Source: Bradyrhizobium diazoefficiens
GTDB taxonomy: Bacteria > Pseudomonadota > Alphaproteobacteria > Rhizobiales > Xanthobacteraceae
Direction: 5' to 3'
NCBI RefSeq assembly: GCF_016599855.1
Contig: NZ_CP067041.1
Location: 2,852,001-2,916,000, forward strand
Length of the DNA: 64,000 nucleotides
In this document: positions 17,701 through 26,363 of the stretch, piece after piece
Layout of the letters: the number at the start of each line of letters is the position of its first letter
How positions within the stretch are numbered: the first letter of the stretch is position 1
Translations under genes and position numbers: made by a program
Notes under the pieces: generated by a model
What the model was told of the DNA's origin: nothing
The model's database searches: none
The model's input: the letters and a program-made list of their open reading frames with translations, nothing else

Positions 17701-18037
17701 GCTGACGGAGGAAATCTCCCGCGTCGTCCGCGCCCGTGCGGCCAACCCGGCCTGGATCGCCGGCATGATGTGCCATGGGTTTCGCGGCGCCGCCGAGATC
17801 GCTGCGACGCTGGAGCACATGGCCGCCTTCGCCCATCTGGCCGATGCCGTGCCGCCGCATCTGTTCGATCACTATTATGACGCGACGCTCGGCAATGACG
17901 ACGTCCGAGCCTTCATGGCGCGCGAGAATCCGGCGGCGCTTGCCGCAATGGAGGTTTGCTTCACGCGCCTGCACGAGGCCTCGCTCTGGCGAACGCGCCG
18001 CAATTCAATCGCGGCGGCCCTGAAGGAGGCGTCATGA
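14789..18037 (+). CDS. cobN: Aerobic cobaltochelatase subunit CobN
   Basis: This is the large subunit of the ATP-dependent cobaltochelatase, which inserts cobalt into hydrogenobyrinic acid a,c-diamide. It has 1082 residues, shorter than the roughly 1275 of the P. denitrificans protein. The family core is present: YPGRPHQTAHAVGLD near residue 383, HMGAHGTLEWLPGK near 525 and IYPFIVNDPGEAAQAKRR near 560. NPYRHRASRVFAPRPGQYG appears near 845. The N-terminal part is the more compact one. CobS and CobT, needed for activity, are not in this window. The ATG overlaps the cobW stop (TGATG) and the gene ends in ATGA overlap with cobG. Confidence 0.96.
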   Translation: MHVVFRESRGLDETATPRDIGHDPADLVVLSYSDSDLAAFAAGWRRGRDSLPSLRLAHLAELRHPLSVDTYVERTLSQARGILVRLIGGESYWSYGLAALRQLAKDRNIVLAVLPADGRDDTRLDAYSSLPVSTLRRLKVLCDTGGPVAAQAAIAQLALASGLYAGPVAGDMTVPEMGFYDPARGVIAASTGGDGKPRALVTFYRSYLTAADTGPVDALIAALREQGFDAYGVFVASLKAPGVADWLRDYLAKNPPAAIVNATAFSAMGEDGTTPFDAAACPVFQVALSSARREDWAEALRGLSPGDLAMHVVLPEVDGRLFTGVVSFKSAAVRDPDLQFSHLAHKPDEERVKAVAARVAAWRRLAEVPAAEKQLAIVLSNYPGRPHQTAHAVGLDALASVEALLSDLAEAGYDIVPVHALGETLLNRHLTWSLANYRAALARLPQALQDDLAQAWGAPESDPSCRDGAFHFAAIPCGQSIIAVQPERGDATTRDSDYHDLARTPRHAYVAFYLWLRAQGIDAVVHMGAHGTLEWLPGKSVALSSHCWPDALVGDMPVIYPFIVNDPGEAAQAKRRIGAVTIGHLPPPLEQSAVPEGLRRLERLLDEYSTADGLDPARRQRLIAAIRDEARAAGLDDDLGLDASAAPAEAIPRIDRFVCDLKESQFGDGLHVFGRGACGEAERDALRVALAGQRVAPGPSGSPYRGRQDVLPTGRNLFAVDPRAVPTPSAHAQGIKLAEELLRRHLQDHGDWPKGLVVDLWGSATMRTAGEEFAMALHLAGLAPRWDHASGRVTGYDIIAPAELGRPRIDVTLRVSGLFRDVFSGLAQLFEAATEALASREEEGEENPYRHRASRVFAPRPGQYGVGLSAIPDAFTPETRDAAGEAWLSASSWALAADGEARHDRAGIEQRLASADAFVHVQDLPETDLLLAADYAAHEAGVAAAAAHLGAAGPSLYHLDTTRPERPHARTLTEEISRVVRARAANPAWIAGMMCHGFRGAAEIAATLEHMAAFAHLADAVPPHLFDHYYDATLGNDDVRAFMARENPAALAAMEVCFTRLHEASLWRTRRNSIAAALKEAS

Positions 18038-19185
18038 GCGCGACTTCCGTGAAGGGCCGGTGTCCCGGCGCGCTGCGGCCGATGCAATCGGGCGACGGGC
18101 TCGTGGTCCGTGTGCGCCCATTCGGTGGCCGGCTCGACGCGGCCCAGACCGCCAAGCTCGCGCATCTCGCCGAACGCCACGGTAATGGGCTGATCGATGT
18201 CACCAGCCGCGCCAATCTGCAGATCAGGGGCGTCAGCGATACCAGCCACCGGCTGCTGCTTGACGGTCTTGCGCAACTGTCGCTGCTCGATCCGAATGCC
18301 GACACCGAATCCCGGCGCAACATTCTGGTCACGCCGTTCTGGCGCGATGGCGACGAGACCCAGGCGCTCGCCGCCGAACTCGAAGAGGCGTTGGCGGACT
18401 CGACGCTCGAACTGCCCACGAAGTTCGGCTTCGCCATCGATGACGGCACCTCGCGCGTGCTCGCGGGCAGTTCCGCTGACGTGCGGATCGAGCGTGAAGC
18501 AGCCGGCGGCCTTATGGTGCGGGCGGATGGCGCCAGATTTGGCCGCACCGTCACGCGCGGCGAAGCCGTGAGCACAGCGCTCGCTGTCGCAAGCTGGTTC
18601 GTCACCAGCGGCGGGCGAGGGCGCATGGCAACGCATCTTGCCGCCGGCGCGGCATTGCCTGAGGCCCTGCGCGGCGAGGCGGAGCCTGCGCCCATCATGG
18701 CTGTCGCGCGTCCCGGTCTCTATCCGCAGGGCGCAATGGTCGGCGTCGCCTTCGGGCAGATGCCGCATGCGACGCTCAGTCGGCTCTCCGCTTGCGGGCG
18801 TCCGCTGCGCCTGACGCCATGGCGGATGGTCTTGAGCGAAGGGACGCGGACGATGCCGTCCGAAGTCGGCCTCATCACCGAGGCTTACGACCCGGCGTTG
18901 CGCGTCATCGCCTGTAGCGGCGCGCCGCGCTGCCGTGAGGCCCATGCCGACACCCGCGCGCTTGCCGCGGCGCTTGCGCCCAAGATAGGAGCGGCTTCGC
19001 AGCTTCACGTCTCAGGCTGCGCCAAGGGCTGCGCCCATTCCGGCGCGGCCGCGATCACGCTGGTCGCGACCGCTGCAGGCTTCGATCTCATCCGTGGCGG
19101 ATCGATCCGCGACGAGCCCGTCCTGCGTGGGCTCCTCGGCGAGGACATCGTTCGGGATCCCTCCATCCTGATGGGAGGGCACTGA
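18034..19185 (+). CDS. cobG: Precorrin-3B synthase CobG
   Basis: CobG is the oxygen-dependent monooxygenase that makes precorrin-3B, a marker of the aerobic pathway. The protein has 383 residues with sulfite/nitrite-reductase ferredoxin-like repeats. The [4Fe-4S] ligands are visible as Cys294 and Cys300 (CSGAPRC) and Cys329 and Cys333 (GCAKGC). The N-terminal CPGALRPMQSGDGLVVRVRP and NLQIRGV blocks are typical. The start MSATSVKG at 18034 overlaps the cobN stop; an in-frame extension to 17956 lies inside cobN. Confidence 0.95.
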   Translation: MSATSVKGRCPGALRPMQSGDGLVVRVRPFGGRLDAAQTAKLAHLAERHGNGLIDVTSRANLQIRGVSDTSHRLLLDGLAQLSLLDPNADTESRRNILVTPFWRDGDETQALAAELEEALADSTLELPTKFGFAIDDGTSRVLAGSSADVRIEREAAGGLMVRADGARFGRTVTRGEAVSTALAVASWFVTSGGRGRMATHLAAGAALPEALRGEAEPAPIMAVARPGLYPQGAMVGVAFGQMPHATLSRLSACGRPLRLTPWRMVLSEGTRTMPSEVGLITEAYDPALRVIACSGAPRCREAHADTRALAAALAPKIGAASQLHVSGCAKGCAHSGAAAITLVATAAGFDLIRGGSIRDEPVLRGLLGEDIVRDPSILMGGH

Positions 19186-19814
19186 TGCCGCATACTTACG
19201 AGACCGACGGTGCCGCGATTTACCGGCAATCCTTCGCGACCATCCGGACCGAGGCGGACCTGGCGCGCTTCACGCCTGATGAGGAGCAGGTCGTGGTGCG
19301 GATGATTCACGCCGCCGGCATGGTGGGCCTCGAGGCGCATATCCGCTTCACACCGGGTATGGCGACGGCCGCGCGCGCGGCGTTGCAGAAAGGCGCGCCG
19401 ATCCTGTGCGACGCGCGCATGGTCTCGGAAGGAATCACGCGCGCCAGGTTGCCTGCGACCAACGCCGTCATCTGCACGCTCGGCGACGAGGCCGTTCCGG
19501 CATTGGCCCAGTCCATGCGCAACACGCGCTCGGCTGCGGCGCTGGAGCTGTGGCGGCCGCATCTCGATGGTGCGATCGTCGCGATCGGCAATGCGCCGAC
19601 CGCGCTGTTTCATCTGCTCAACATGCTTGAGGACCGCGACTGCCCGCGGCCTGCGGCCATCATCGGCTGCCCGGTCGGCTTCGTCGGCGCCGCCGAATCC
19701 AAGGCCGCGCTGATGGCCCATCCGCCGGTACCCGCGCTAACGGTCGAGGGCCGTCTCGGCGGCTCCGCGATCACGGTTGCCGCCGTGAACGCGCTCGCAA
19801 GCCGGAGCGAATAG
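19185..19814 (+). CDS. cobH: Precorrin-8X methylmutase CobH
   Basis: This 209-residue enzyme moves the C11 methyl to C12, giving hydrogenobyrinic acid. Family blocks are IYRQSFATIRTEADLARF near the start, VRMIHAAGM near 40 with the catalytic His, and ILCDARMVSEGI near 70. GCPVGFVGAAESKAAL lies near 163. The start shares one base with the cobG stop (TGATG). Confidence 0.97.
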   Translation: MPHTYETDGAAIYRQSFATIRTEADLARFTPDEEQVVVRMIHAAGMVGLEAHIRFTPGMATAARAALQKGAPILCDARMVSEGITRARLPATNAVICTLGDEAVPALAQSMRNTRSAAALELWRPHLDGAIVAIGNAPTALFHLLNMLEDRDCPRPAAIIGCPVGFVGAAESKAALMAHPPVPALTVEGRLGGSAITVAAVNALASRSE

Positions 19815-19816
19815 AG

Positions 19817-20548
19817 ATGGGATGCATCATCTGCTGCGGTCTCGGCCCCGGCAATCCTGATATGATGAGCGTGCGCGCGGATCGCACGGTGCGCGGTGCA
19901 AAGCACGTTGCCTATTTCCGTAAAAAGAGCAGGCCAGGCCAGGCGCGACGTATCGTCGAGGGCATGCTGGCGGTCGACGTGACAGAATATCCCATGGAAT
20001 ATCCTGTCACGACCGAGATCGCTTTCGACAGCGCCGAATATGTGCAGCTCCTGGCCGGCTTCTACGACGAATGGGCGGAACGCCTGGCGCGGCTGGCGCG
20101 CGCCGTCGACGTCGTCGTGCTTTGCGAGGGTGATCCTTACTTTTACGGCTCCTTCATGCATCTGCACGCGCGCCTGCAGGGCCGCGTCGGGATCGAGGTG
20201 ATCGCCGGCATTCCCGGCATGGTCGGCTGCTGGAACGGCGTCGGACAGCCGATCGCGCTCGGCGACGACGTCACGACGGTGCTGATGGGCACGCTGGCCG
20301 AGGACGAGCTCGAACGGCGCATGCGCGATTCCGATGCGCTCGTCATCATGAAGACCGGCCGCAATCTCGCAAAAGTGCGGCGCGCGCTCGCCGCCGCCGG
20401 CCGGCTGAACGATGCCTGGCTGGTCGAGCGCGGCACCACGCCGAACGAGCGCGTTGTCAAGCTCGCCGAGATCGATGCCGCCGACTGTCCTTATTTCGCA
20501 ATCGTGCTGGTGCACGGCAAGGGCCGGCAATTGGACGCCGCCGAATGA
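19817..20548 (+). CDS. cobI: Precorrin-2 C20-methyltransferase CobI
   Basis: This 243-residue SAM-dependent tetrapyrrole methylase uses precorrin-2 to form precorrin-3A. Seen are CGLGPGNPDMMSVRADR near the N-terminus, VLCEGDPYFYGSFMHLHARL near 98 and the SAM-binding PG motif IAGIPGMVGCWNG near 133. It begins two bases after the cobH stop, with a modest GGAG about nine bases upstream, and overlaps cobJ by four bases. Confidence 0.96.
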   Translation: MGCIICCGLGPGNPDMMSVRADRTVRGAKHVAYFRKKSRPGQARRIVEGMLAVDVTEYPMEYPVTTEIAFDSAEYVQLLAGFYDEWAERLARLARAVDVVVLCEGDPYFYGSFMHLHARLQGRVGIEVIAGIPGMVGCWNGVGQPIALGDDVTTVLMGTLAEDELERRMRDSDALVIMKTGRNLAKVRRALAAAGRLNDAWLVERGTTPNERVVKLAEIDAADCPYFAIVLVHGKGRQLDAAE

Positions 20549-21279
20549 CGGGCACGCTGACCATCGCAGGCCTCGGGCCGGGCAGTGAGGCGCTGGTGAC
20601 GCCGGAAGTCTCTGCTGCGATTGCAGCCGCGACCGACATTCTGGGCTATGCGCCCTATGTCGCGCGCATACCGCCGCGAGCCGGTCTCACCCTGCATCCT
20701 TCGGACAACCGCGAAGAGCTGCAGCGCGCGCGCGAGGCGTTGCGCCTGGCTGCCGAAGGGGGGCAGGTCGTCGTCGTGTCCTCCGGGGACCCCGGCGTTT
20801 TCGCGATGGCCTCCGCCGTGTTCGAGGCGCTCGAACAGGCGCCGCAATGGCGCGAGCTCCCGATCTGCGTGCTGCCCGGCATCACCGCGATGCTGGCAGC
20901 GGCCGCGCGTGCGGGTGCGCCGCTCGGCCATGATTTCTGCGCAATCAACCTCTCGGACAATCTCAAGCCGTGGGCGGTGATCGAGACGCGGCTGCGGCTC
21001 GCCGCTGAAGCGGATTTTGCGATCGCGATGTACAATCCGCGCTCGACAAGCCGGCCGGAGGGGTTTGGCCGCGCACTGACGGTATTGAAGGAAGCGGGCT
21101 GCGGCGAGCGCCTGGTCATCTTCGCGCGCGCGATCAGCGCGCCAGACGAGAAGATCGTCACGGTGACCCTGAACGAAGCGACGCCTGATATGGCCGACAT
21201 GCGCACGCTTGTCATCGTCGGTAACTCGCAGACGCGCCGTGTCGGCCGGTGGGTCTATGCGCCGAGGCAGGTCCGATGA
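20545..21279 (+). CDS. cobJ: Precorrin-3B C17-methyltransferase CobJ
   Basis: This 244-residue tetrapyrrole methylase methylates C17 and drives ring contraction. It shows IAGLGPGSEALVTPEV at the start, DILGYAPYVAR near 33, VVVVSSGDPGVFAMASAVFE near 75, and AINLSDNLKPW plus YNPRSTSRPEGFGRA further along. The 3' end overlaps the tail of cobK, which is encoded on the other strand, by 25 bases. The next plus-strand gene of the operon, cobL, starts about 720 bases later. Confidence 0.96.
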   Translation: MTGTLTIAGLGPGSEALVTPEVSAAIAAATDILGYAPYVARIPPRAGLTLHPSDNREELQRAREALRLAAEGGQVVVVSSGDPGVFAMASAVFEALEQAPQWRELPICVLPGITAMLAAAARAGAPLGHDFCAINLSDNLKPWAVIETRLRLAAEADFAIAMYNPRSTSRPEGFGRALTVLKEAGCGERLVIFARAISAPDEKIVTVTLNEATPDMADMRTLVIVGNSQTRRVGRWVYAPRQVR

Positions 21280-22001
21280 CCCAGCCACTGTATCACCTCA
21301 GCGACGCTCTCGACCCGCAATCGCTCGGGCAGTTGCGGACGCGAGATCATGACCACGGGCAGCCCCAGCATGCGGGCGGCATCGATCTTGGCGCGCGCGC
21401 CATCGCCGCCGGAATTGCGGGCGACAATCCACGCGATCTCGCGCCTGCGCATCATCTCCAACTCGCCATCAAGCGTGAACGGCCCGCGCGACACGATCAC
21501 ATCGGCTGCGAAGGGCAGGGCCGCTTCGGGTGGGTCGACGAACCGCAGCGTGTAGGTGTGCTGCGGCCTGCTCGCAAAGAGTGCGATGTGTTGGCGGCCG
21601 ATGGCGAGGAATACGTTTGCGGATGCTTCGGGCAGTGTAGCGGCCGCAGCAGCGACATCACCGACTTCGATCCAGCTGTCGCCGGGGGCCCTGGTCCACG
21701 GCGCACGCTCCAGCGCAATCAACGGCGTCCCGGTTTCCGCGCAGGCTTCAACGGCATTGCGGCTCATTTCGGCGGCAAAGGGATGCGTCGCGTCAATCAC
21801 ATGCGTGATGCCTTCGCGCCTGATGGTATCGGCAAGCCCGCTTACGCCACCAAAACCGCCGATGCGGGTCGGCAGCGGCTGATCGGCAGGCGCGCGGGTG
21901 CGGCCGCCATAGGAATAGACGGCGTCAATGCCCGCGCGTGCAATCTCCGCGGCGAGCAGGCTCGCATCGCTCGTTCCGCCCAGAATGAGGGCGCGCATCA
22001 T
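21255..22001 (-). CDS. cobK: Precorrin-6A reductase CobK, nested antisense in the cob operon
   Basis: This 248-residue NADPH-dependent reductase forms precorrin-6B from precorrin-6A. The N-terminus MMRALILGGTSDASLLA is the family nucleotide-binding start. DATHPFAAEMSRNAVEAC near 80 and FLAIGRQHIALF near 135 are conserved. It lies on the minus strand between cobJ and cobL. Its two tandem ATGs (22001, 21998) overlap the cobL ATG at 22000 on the other strand, and its 3' end overlaps cobJ by 25 bases. It therefore needs a promoter within cobL, and operon transcription runs antisense across it. Confidence 0.94.
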   Translation of the reverse strand: MMRALILGGTSDASLLAAEIARAGIDAVYSYGGRTRAPADQPLPTRIGGFGGVSGLADTIRREGITHVIDATHPFAAEMSRNAVEACAETGTPLIALERAPWTRAPGDSWIEVGDVAAAAATLPEASANVFLAIGRQHIALFASRPQHTYTLRFVDPPEAALPFAADVIVSRGPFTLDGELEMMRRREIAWIVARNSGGDGARAKIDAARMLGLPVVMISRPQLPERLRVESVAEVIQWLGHRTCLGA

Positions 22002-23181
22002 GGCTGATCCCTGGCTGACCATCATCGGTATCGGCGAAGATGGCCTTGCCGGGCTGTCCGAGGCAAGCCGAAAGGCGCTTGCCAAGGCAGAAACCGTCTT
22101 CGGCGGCGAGCGTCATCTTGCACTCGCAGATGTGGCAAGCCGCGGGCGCGCGTGGTCGGTGCCGTTCGACCCAGATGCCGTGCTGAGCTGCCGTGACCGG
22201 CCGACGGTGGTGCTCGCCTCCGGCGATCCATTTTGGTACGGCGCGGGTTCGATCCTTGCCGAAAAACTCGAGGCAAGCGAATGGATCGCGCATCCCGCGC
22301 CGTCGACTTTCTCGCTCGCCGCTGCACGGTTAGGCTGGCGGCTCGAAGCGGTCGCGTGCCTTGGCCTTCATGCTGCACCATTTGAATGTCTCGTGCCGCA
22401 TCTGGTGCGAGGTGCGCGCATCATCTGTCTCGTGCGTGACGGTAGGGCCGTCGGTGAGCTCGCCAGATGGTTGAGCGAGCGAGGATGGGGCGCCTCGGCA
22501 TTCTGGACTCTCGCCGCGCTCGGCGGACCACATGAAAGCGTTCGTAAGTATCGCGCCGAGAGCTATACACGCACTGCCGCGGGAAAGCTGATTGCTGTGG
22601 CGCTGGAGGCGAGTGGGGCGGATGGGCTGTCCCGTAGCTCCGGGCTGCCGGATGTTCTGTTCGCTCATGACGGCCAGATCACCAAGCGGCCGATCCGCGC
22701 GCTCGCGTTGTCGGCGCTGGGGCCGTGTCCTGGCAAGAGGCTGTGGGACATCGGCGCCGGTTCAGGCTCGATCTCGATCGAATGGGCGCTGTGTGGCGGG
22801 ACGGCGATCGCCGTCGAGGCGCGCGATGATCGGGCAGCCAATATCCGCAGCAATGCAGAGGCGTTCGGGTTGGGACACAAGATCACTATCATCAGGGGGA
22901 TCGCGCCAGAGGCTCTTGCTGTGCTCGAAACGCCGGATGCCGTCTTCATCGGCGGCGGCCTCGATAGCGCGATGTTCGATGCTGTGTGGTCGCGGCTCTC
23001 GCCCGGTACGCGGCTTGTCGCGCATGCGGTGACGCTGGAGACGGAAGCGCTGCTCGGCGAGCTGCACCGGCGCCATGGCGGCGAGCTGATGCGGGTGGAG
23101 ATTGCATATGCTGGCCCGCTCGGCCGTTATCGCTCTTGGGAGGCGGCACGGCCGGTGGTGCAATGGAGTACGGTCCGATGA
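22000..23181 (+). CDS. cobL: Precorrin-6Y C5,15-methyltransferase (decarboxylating) CobL
   Basis: This 393-residue fusion has an N-terminal CobE/CbiE-type tetrapyrrole methylase (MADPWLTIIGIGEDGLAGLS; VLASGDPFWYGAG near 75). The C-terminal CbiT-type Rossmann methylase carries LWDIGAGSGSISIEWAL near residue 248 and FIGGGL near 315. It methylates C5 and C15 and removes the C12 acetate carboxyl. The ATG at 22000 is out of register with, and overlaps, the divergent cobK start. Frames extending upstream to 21928 lie within cobK and are rejected. It couples to cobE by ATGA. Confidence 0.96.
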   Translation: MADPWLTIIGIGEDGLAGLSEASRKALAKAETVFGGERHLALADVASRGRAWSVPFDPDAVLSCRDRPTVVLASGDPFWYGAGSILAEKLEASEWIAHPAPSTFSLAAARLGWRLEAVACLGLHAAPFECLVPHLVRGARIICLVRDGRAVGELARWLSERGWGASAFWTLAALGGPHESVRKYRAESYTRTAAGKLIAVALEASGADGLSRSSGLPDVLFAHDGQITKRPIRALALSALGPCPGKRLWDIGAGSGSISIEWALCGGTAIAVEARDDRAANIRSNAEAFGLGHKITIIRGIAPEALAVLETPDAVFIGGGLDSAMFDAVWSRLSPGTRLVAHAVTLETEALLGELHRRHGGELMRVEIAYAGPLGRYRSWEAARPVVQWSTVR

Positions 23182-23546
23182 AAGTCGCCGGACTCGGATT
23201 TAAGAAAGACGTGACGCTCGCCTCGCTGCGTGAAGCGCTGCTGGCGGCCGGTGGTCCCGAAGGCATTGCCGCGGTGGCGACTGTCAGCGACAAGGCTGAT
23301 GAGCAGGCGCTGAAGCAGCTCGCGTGCGAATGCGGCGTGCCGATCAAGGCTGTTCCGGTCGGCCTGCTGGCCAGCATCGACACGCCGACGCAGTCGAAGC
23401 TCATCGCGGAAAAGTTCGGGACGGGATCCATCGCTGAAGCAGCCGCGTTGGCAGCCGCCGGCCTTCACGCCCGCCTGATCGCAACGCGGGTTGTCTCTCA
23501 GGATCGCACCGCGACCGCGGCGATCGCTGAAGGAGACGGTCCATGA
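23178..23546 (+). CDS. cobE: Cobalamin biosynthesis protein CobE (CbiG C-terminal domain-like)
   Basis: This 122-residue protein, starting [17 protein letters not shown], matches the CobE/GbiG C-terminal family. [24 protein letters not shown] around residues 50-75 and the [15 protein letters not shown] block around 85-100 are typical. CobE is required in the P. denitrificans pathway, but its exact activity has stayed unclear; it may bind a precorrin intermediate. The start is fixed by ATGA overlap with cobL, and its stop overlaps cobM in the same way. Confidence 0.88.
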   Translation: MKVAGLGFKKDVTLASLREALLAAGGPEGIAAVATVSDKADEQALKQLACECGVPIKAVPVGLLASIDTPTQSKLIAEKFGTGSIAEAAALAAAGLHARLIATRVVSQDRTATAAIAEGDGP

Positions 23547-24325
23547 CTGTGCATTTCATCGGCGCCGGGCCCGGCGCCGCCGATCTTCTCACATTGCGCG
23601 GACGCGACCTGATCGCGGCCTGTCCGGTGTGCCTCTATGCCGGCTCGCTGGTGCCCGAAGGTGTGCTGGCGCATTGCCCGGCCGGCGCGCGCATCGTCAA
23701 CACCGCGCCGTTGTCGCTTGACGAGATCATCGCGGAGATCGCTGCTGCTCATACCGCGGGCAAGGACGTGGCGCGGCTGCATTCCGGCGATCTCTCGATC
23801 TGGTCGGCAATGGGCGAGCAGCTTCGCCGCCTGCGCGCGCTCAGCATTCCCTATACGGTCACGCCCGGCGTGCCGTCCTTTTCGGCCGCCGCAGCGGCGC
23901 TCGAAGCCGAGCTGACATTGCCCGGTCTTGCACAGACGGTGGTGCTGACACGCACGCCGGGCCGCGCCAGCGCGATGCCCGAGAGCGAAAAGCTCGCTGC
24001 CTTTGCAGCGACGGGCGCGGTGCTTGCGATCCATCTGTCGGTCCATCTGCTCGACAACGTCATCGCCGAGCTCACGCCGCATTACGGCCCAGACTGCCCG
24101 GTCGCGATCGTCTGGCGCGCGAGCTGGCCGGATCAGCGCATCGTCCGCGCCACGCTGGCAACGCTCGATGCGGCCGTCGGCACCGAGATGGAGCGCACCG
24201 CGCTGATCCTGGTCGGCAAGACGCTGGGCGCTGCGGATTTTGACGAGAGCCGGCTCTACGCCGCCGACTACGACCGCCGCTATCGGCCGGTTGGTGCCGA
24301 ACCGCGCTTTCCGGAGGCATCGTGA
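23543..24325 (+). CDS. cobM: Precorrin-4 C11-methyltransferase CobM
   Basis: This 260-residue tetrapyrrole methylase converts precorrin-4 to precorrin-5. It opens with [18 protein letters not shown]. It also carries [17 protein letters not shown] near 32, [16 protein letters not shown] near 80, [21 protein letters not shown] near 112 and [15 protein letters not shown] near 135. All these are CobM/CbiF marks. It is coupled to its neighbours by 4-base and 1-base overlaps. Confidence 0.96.
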   Translation: MTVHFIGAGPGAADLLTLRGRDLIAACPVCLYAGSLVPEGVLAHCPAGARIVNTAPLSLDEIIAEIAAAHTAGKDVARLHSGDLSIWSAMGEQLRRLRALSIPYTVTPGVPSFSAAAAALEAELTLPGLAQTVVLTRTPGRASAMPESEKLAAFAATGAVLAIHLSVHLLDNVIAELTPHYGPDCPVAIVWRASWPDQRIVRATLATLDAAVGTEMERTALILVGKTLGAADFDESRLYAADYDRRYRPVGAEPRFPEAS

Positions 24326-25635
24326 TGCCGGCAGGGCTCGTCATCTCCGCGCCGGCATCCGGCGTCGGCAAGACCACGCTGACCTTGGCTCTTGCGCGCG
24401 CCTGGCGCAATCGTGGATTACGCGTGCAGTGCTTCAAGAGCGGCCCGGACTATATCGACCCCGCCTTTCATGCTGCCGCCACAGGCCGCGCCTCCGTCAA
24501 CGTCGATAGCTGGGCGATGAACCGCGCGACCATCGAACGCCTCGTCAGCCGTGGGACGGATGCCGACATCGTGCTGGCCGAAGGCTCGATGGGCCTGTTC
24601 GACGGCGTCGCCGCGCGCGGTGTCTCCGGCATCGGCGCCACCGCCGATATCGCGGAGATGCTGGGCTGGCCGGTGGTGCTGGTGATCGATCCGTCCGGAC
24701 AGGCGCAGACGGCGGCGGCGATTGCTGCGGGGTTGCGCGACTATCGGCCCGGCGTGCGCCTTGCCGGTGTTGTGCTCAATCGCGTGGCCAGTCCGCGTCA
24801 CGAAGACCTCGTGCGGCGCGCACTCAACGACGCCGACATCGCGGTCTTCGGCGCGCTGCCGCGCCATGCCGAGATCAGCCTGCCGAAGCGGCATCTCGGC
24901 TTGGTGCAGGCCGAGGAGCAGGCCGAGATCGGCAAGCTGATCGACGAGGCCGCGCGGTTCGTCCTCGAGCATGTCGATCTCGACGCGGTGCTGCAATCGG
25001 CTGCCGTCTGGTCGCCGCAACCTGCCACGAATGGCCTGAACTTGACGCCGCCGGGCCAGCGCATCGCGCTGGCCCGCGATGCGGCGTTCTCGTTCATCTA
25101 TCCGCATATGCTCGAAGCCTGGCGCGCCTCAGGCGCCGAAATCTCGACTTTCTCGCCGCTCGCCGATGAAGCGCCTGACGCCAGCGCCGACGTCTGCTGG
25201 CTGCCCGGCGGCTATCCCGAGCTTCACGCCGGCAAGATCGCGGCCAATGCGCGCTTCCGCAGCGGCCTGCGCGCCTTCGCCGAGACGCGACCGGTGCACG
25301 GCGAATGCGGAGGCTATATGGTGCTGGGAACTGCTTTGACCGACGCCGACGGTATCAGTCATGAGATGACGGGCCTGCTCGGACTTGAGACGAGCTTTGC
25401 CAAGCGCCGCATGCACCTGGGCTATCGTCTCGCCGCGCTCGCAGCGCCGATGCCGGGACATCAGGTCGGTGCGCGGCTGCGTGGCCACGAATTTCATTAT
25501 TCGACGATCCTGGCCCAGCCCGATACGCCGCTGGCAGTCGTGCACGACGCAACCGGCGCCGTCATCGCCGAGACCGGCTCGCGGCGCGGCCGCGCCACCG
25601 GCACGTTCTTCCATCTGATCGCGGAGGACCGGTGA
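24325..25635 (+). CDS. cobB: Cobyrinic acid / hydrogenobyrinic acid a,c-diamide synthase CobB
   Basis: This 436-residue glutamine-dependent amidotransferase amidates side chains a and c. The N-terminal ATP domain has SAPASGVGKTTLTLALARA (P-loop, about residues 7-25), CFKSGPDYIDPAFH near 37 and EGSMGLFDG near 90. The glutaminase domain has the nucleophile Cys in HGECGGYMVLG (about 330) and a C-terminal His (FFHLIAED). ATG 24325, overlapping the cobM stop as TGATG with CCGGAGG seven bases upstream, is preferred to the GTG just before it. It does not belong to the Sir2-type proteins also called CobB. Confidence 0.96.
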   Translation: MPAGLVISAPASGVGKTTLTLALARAWRNRGLRVQCFKSGPDYIDPAFHAAATGRASVNVDSWAMNRATIERLVSRGTDADIVLAEGSMGLFDGVAARGVSGIGATADIAEMLGWPVVLVIDPSGQAQTAAAIAAGLRDYRPGVRLAGVVLNRVASPRHEDLVRRALNDADIAVFGALPRHAEISLPKRHLGLVQAEEQAEIGKLIDEAARFVLEHVDLDAVLQSAAVWSPQPATNGLNLTPPGQRIALARDAAFSFIYPHMLEAWRASGAEISTFSPLADEAPDASADVCWLPGGYPELHAGKIAANARFRSGLRAFAETRPVHGECGGYMVLGTALTDADGISHEMTGLLGLETSFAKRRMHLGYRLAALAAPMPGHQVGARLRGHEFHYSTILAQPDTPLAVVHDATGAVIAETGSRRGRATGTFFHLIAEDR

Positions 25636-26363
25636 GCGGCTTTGTCTCCTTCATCTCCGCCGGCCCCGGCGATCCCGAGCTTCTTACGCTCAAGGGCGCC
25701 GCGCGGCTGCGCGAGGCCGACGTGGTGCTCTATGACGATCTTGCTTCAGGCGCGATCCTCGATTTGGCGCGCCCGGGCGCCAATCTCGTCGCGGTCGGGA
25801 AACGGGCAGGGCGGCCGTCGACAAAACAGCATCACGTCAACCGCCTCTTGGTCGACTATGCTGCCACGGGCGTGCGCGTCGTGCGGCTGAAGTCGGGCGA
25901 TGCCGGCATCTTTGGCCGGCTCGAGGAGGAGCTGGAGACGCTGCGCGAGGCCGGCATCGGCTACGAGATCATTCCCGGCGTCACCTCGGCCTGTGTTGCT
26001 GCCGCGCAAGCCGGCATTCCATTGACGCGTCGGCACACCTCGCGCCGGGTGCAGTTCGTCACCGGGGCCGACGTCACGGGCGAGCTGCCGCAGAACTTGA
26101 ACTGGGCAGCGCTGGCCGATCCTGATGCGACGACCGTCGTCTATATGGGCCGGCGCACCTTTCCGGCGTTGGTTGCCAAATTGATCGAGCATGGTCTCTC
26201 GCCGAGCACGCCGGCGCTGTTCGCCGAATCCCTCGGTCGCGCCGACGAGCACCTGGTGCGCACCACCATTGCCGAGCTCGCCGTGCAGCTTGCACGTGGC
26301 GGCGCTGCCTCCACGGCAGCCGTCATCATGTTCGGCGCGCTGTCGGAGGGCGGATCGTCATGA
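25632..26363 (+). CDS. cobA: Uroporphyrinogen-III C-methyltransferase
   Basis: This 243-residue SUMT enzyme dimethylates uroporphyrinogen III to precorrin-2, the entry point of the corrin branch. It shows ISAGPGDPELLTLKGAARL at the start, VGKRAGRPSTKQHHVNRLLV near 55, RLKSGDAGIFGRLEEE near 85 and IIPGVTSACVAAAQAGIPLTRR near 113. The last is the diagnostic SUMT signature. No CysG oxidase/ferrochelatase domain is fused. The start is GTG at 25632 in GTGA overlap with the cobB stop. Confidence 0.96.
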   Translation: MSGFVSFISAGPGDPELLTLKGAARLREADVVLYDDLASGAILDLARPGANLVAVGKRAGRPSTKQHHVNRLLVDYAATGVRVVRLKSGDAGIFGRLEEELETLREAGIGYEIIPGVTSACVAAAQAGIPLTRRHTSRRVQFVTGADVTGELPQNLNWAALADPDATTVVYMGRRTFPALVAKLIEHGLSPSTPALFAESLGRADEHLVRTTIAELAVQLARGGAASTAAVIMFGALSEGGSS

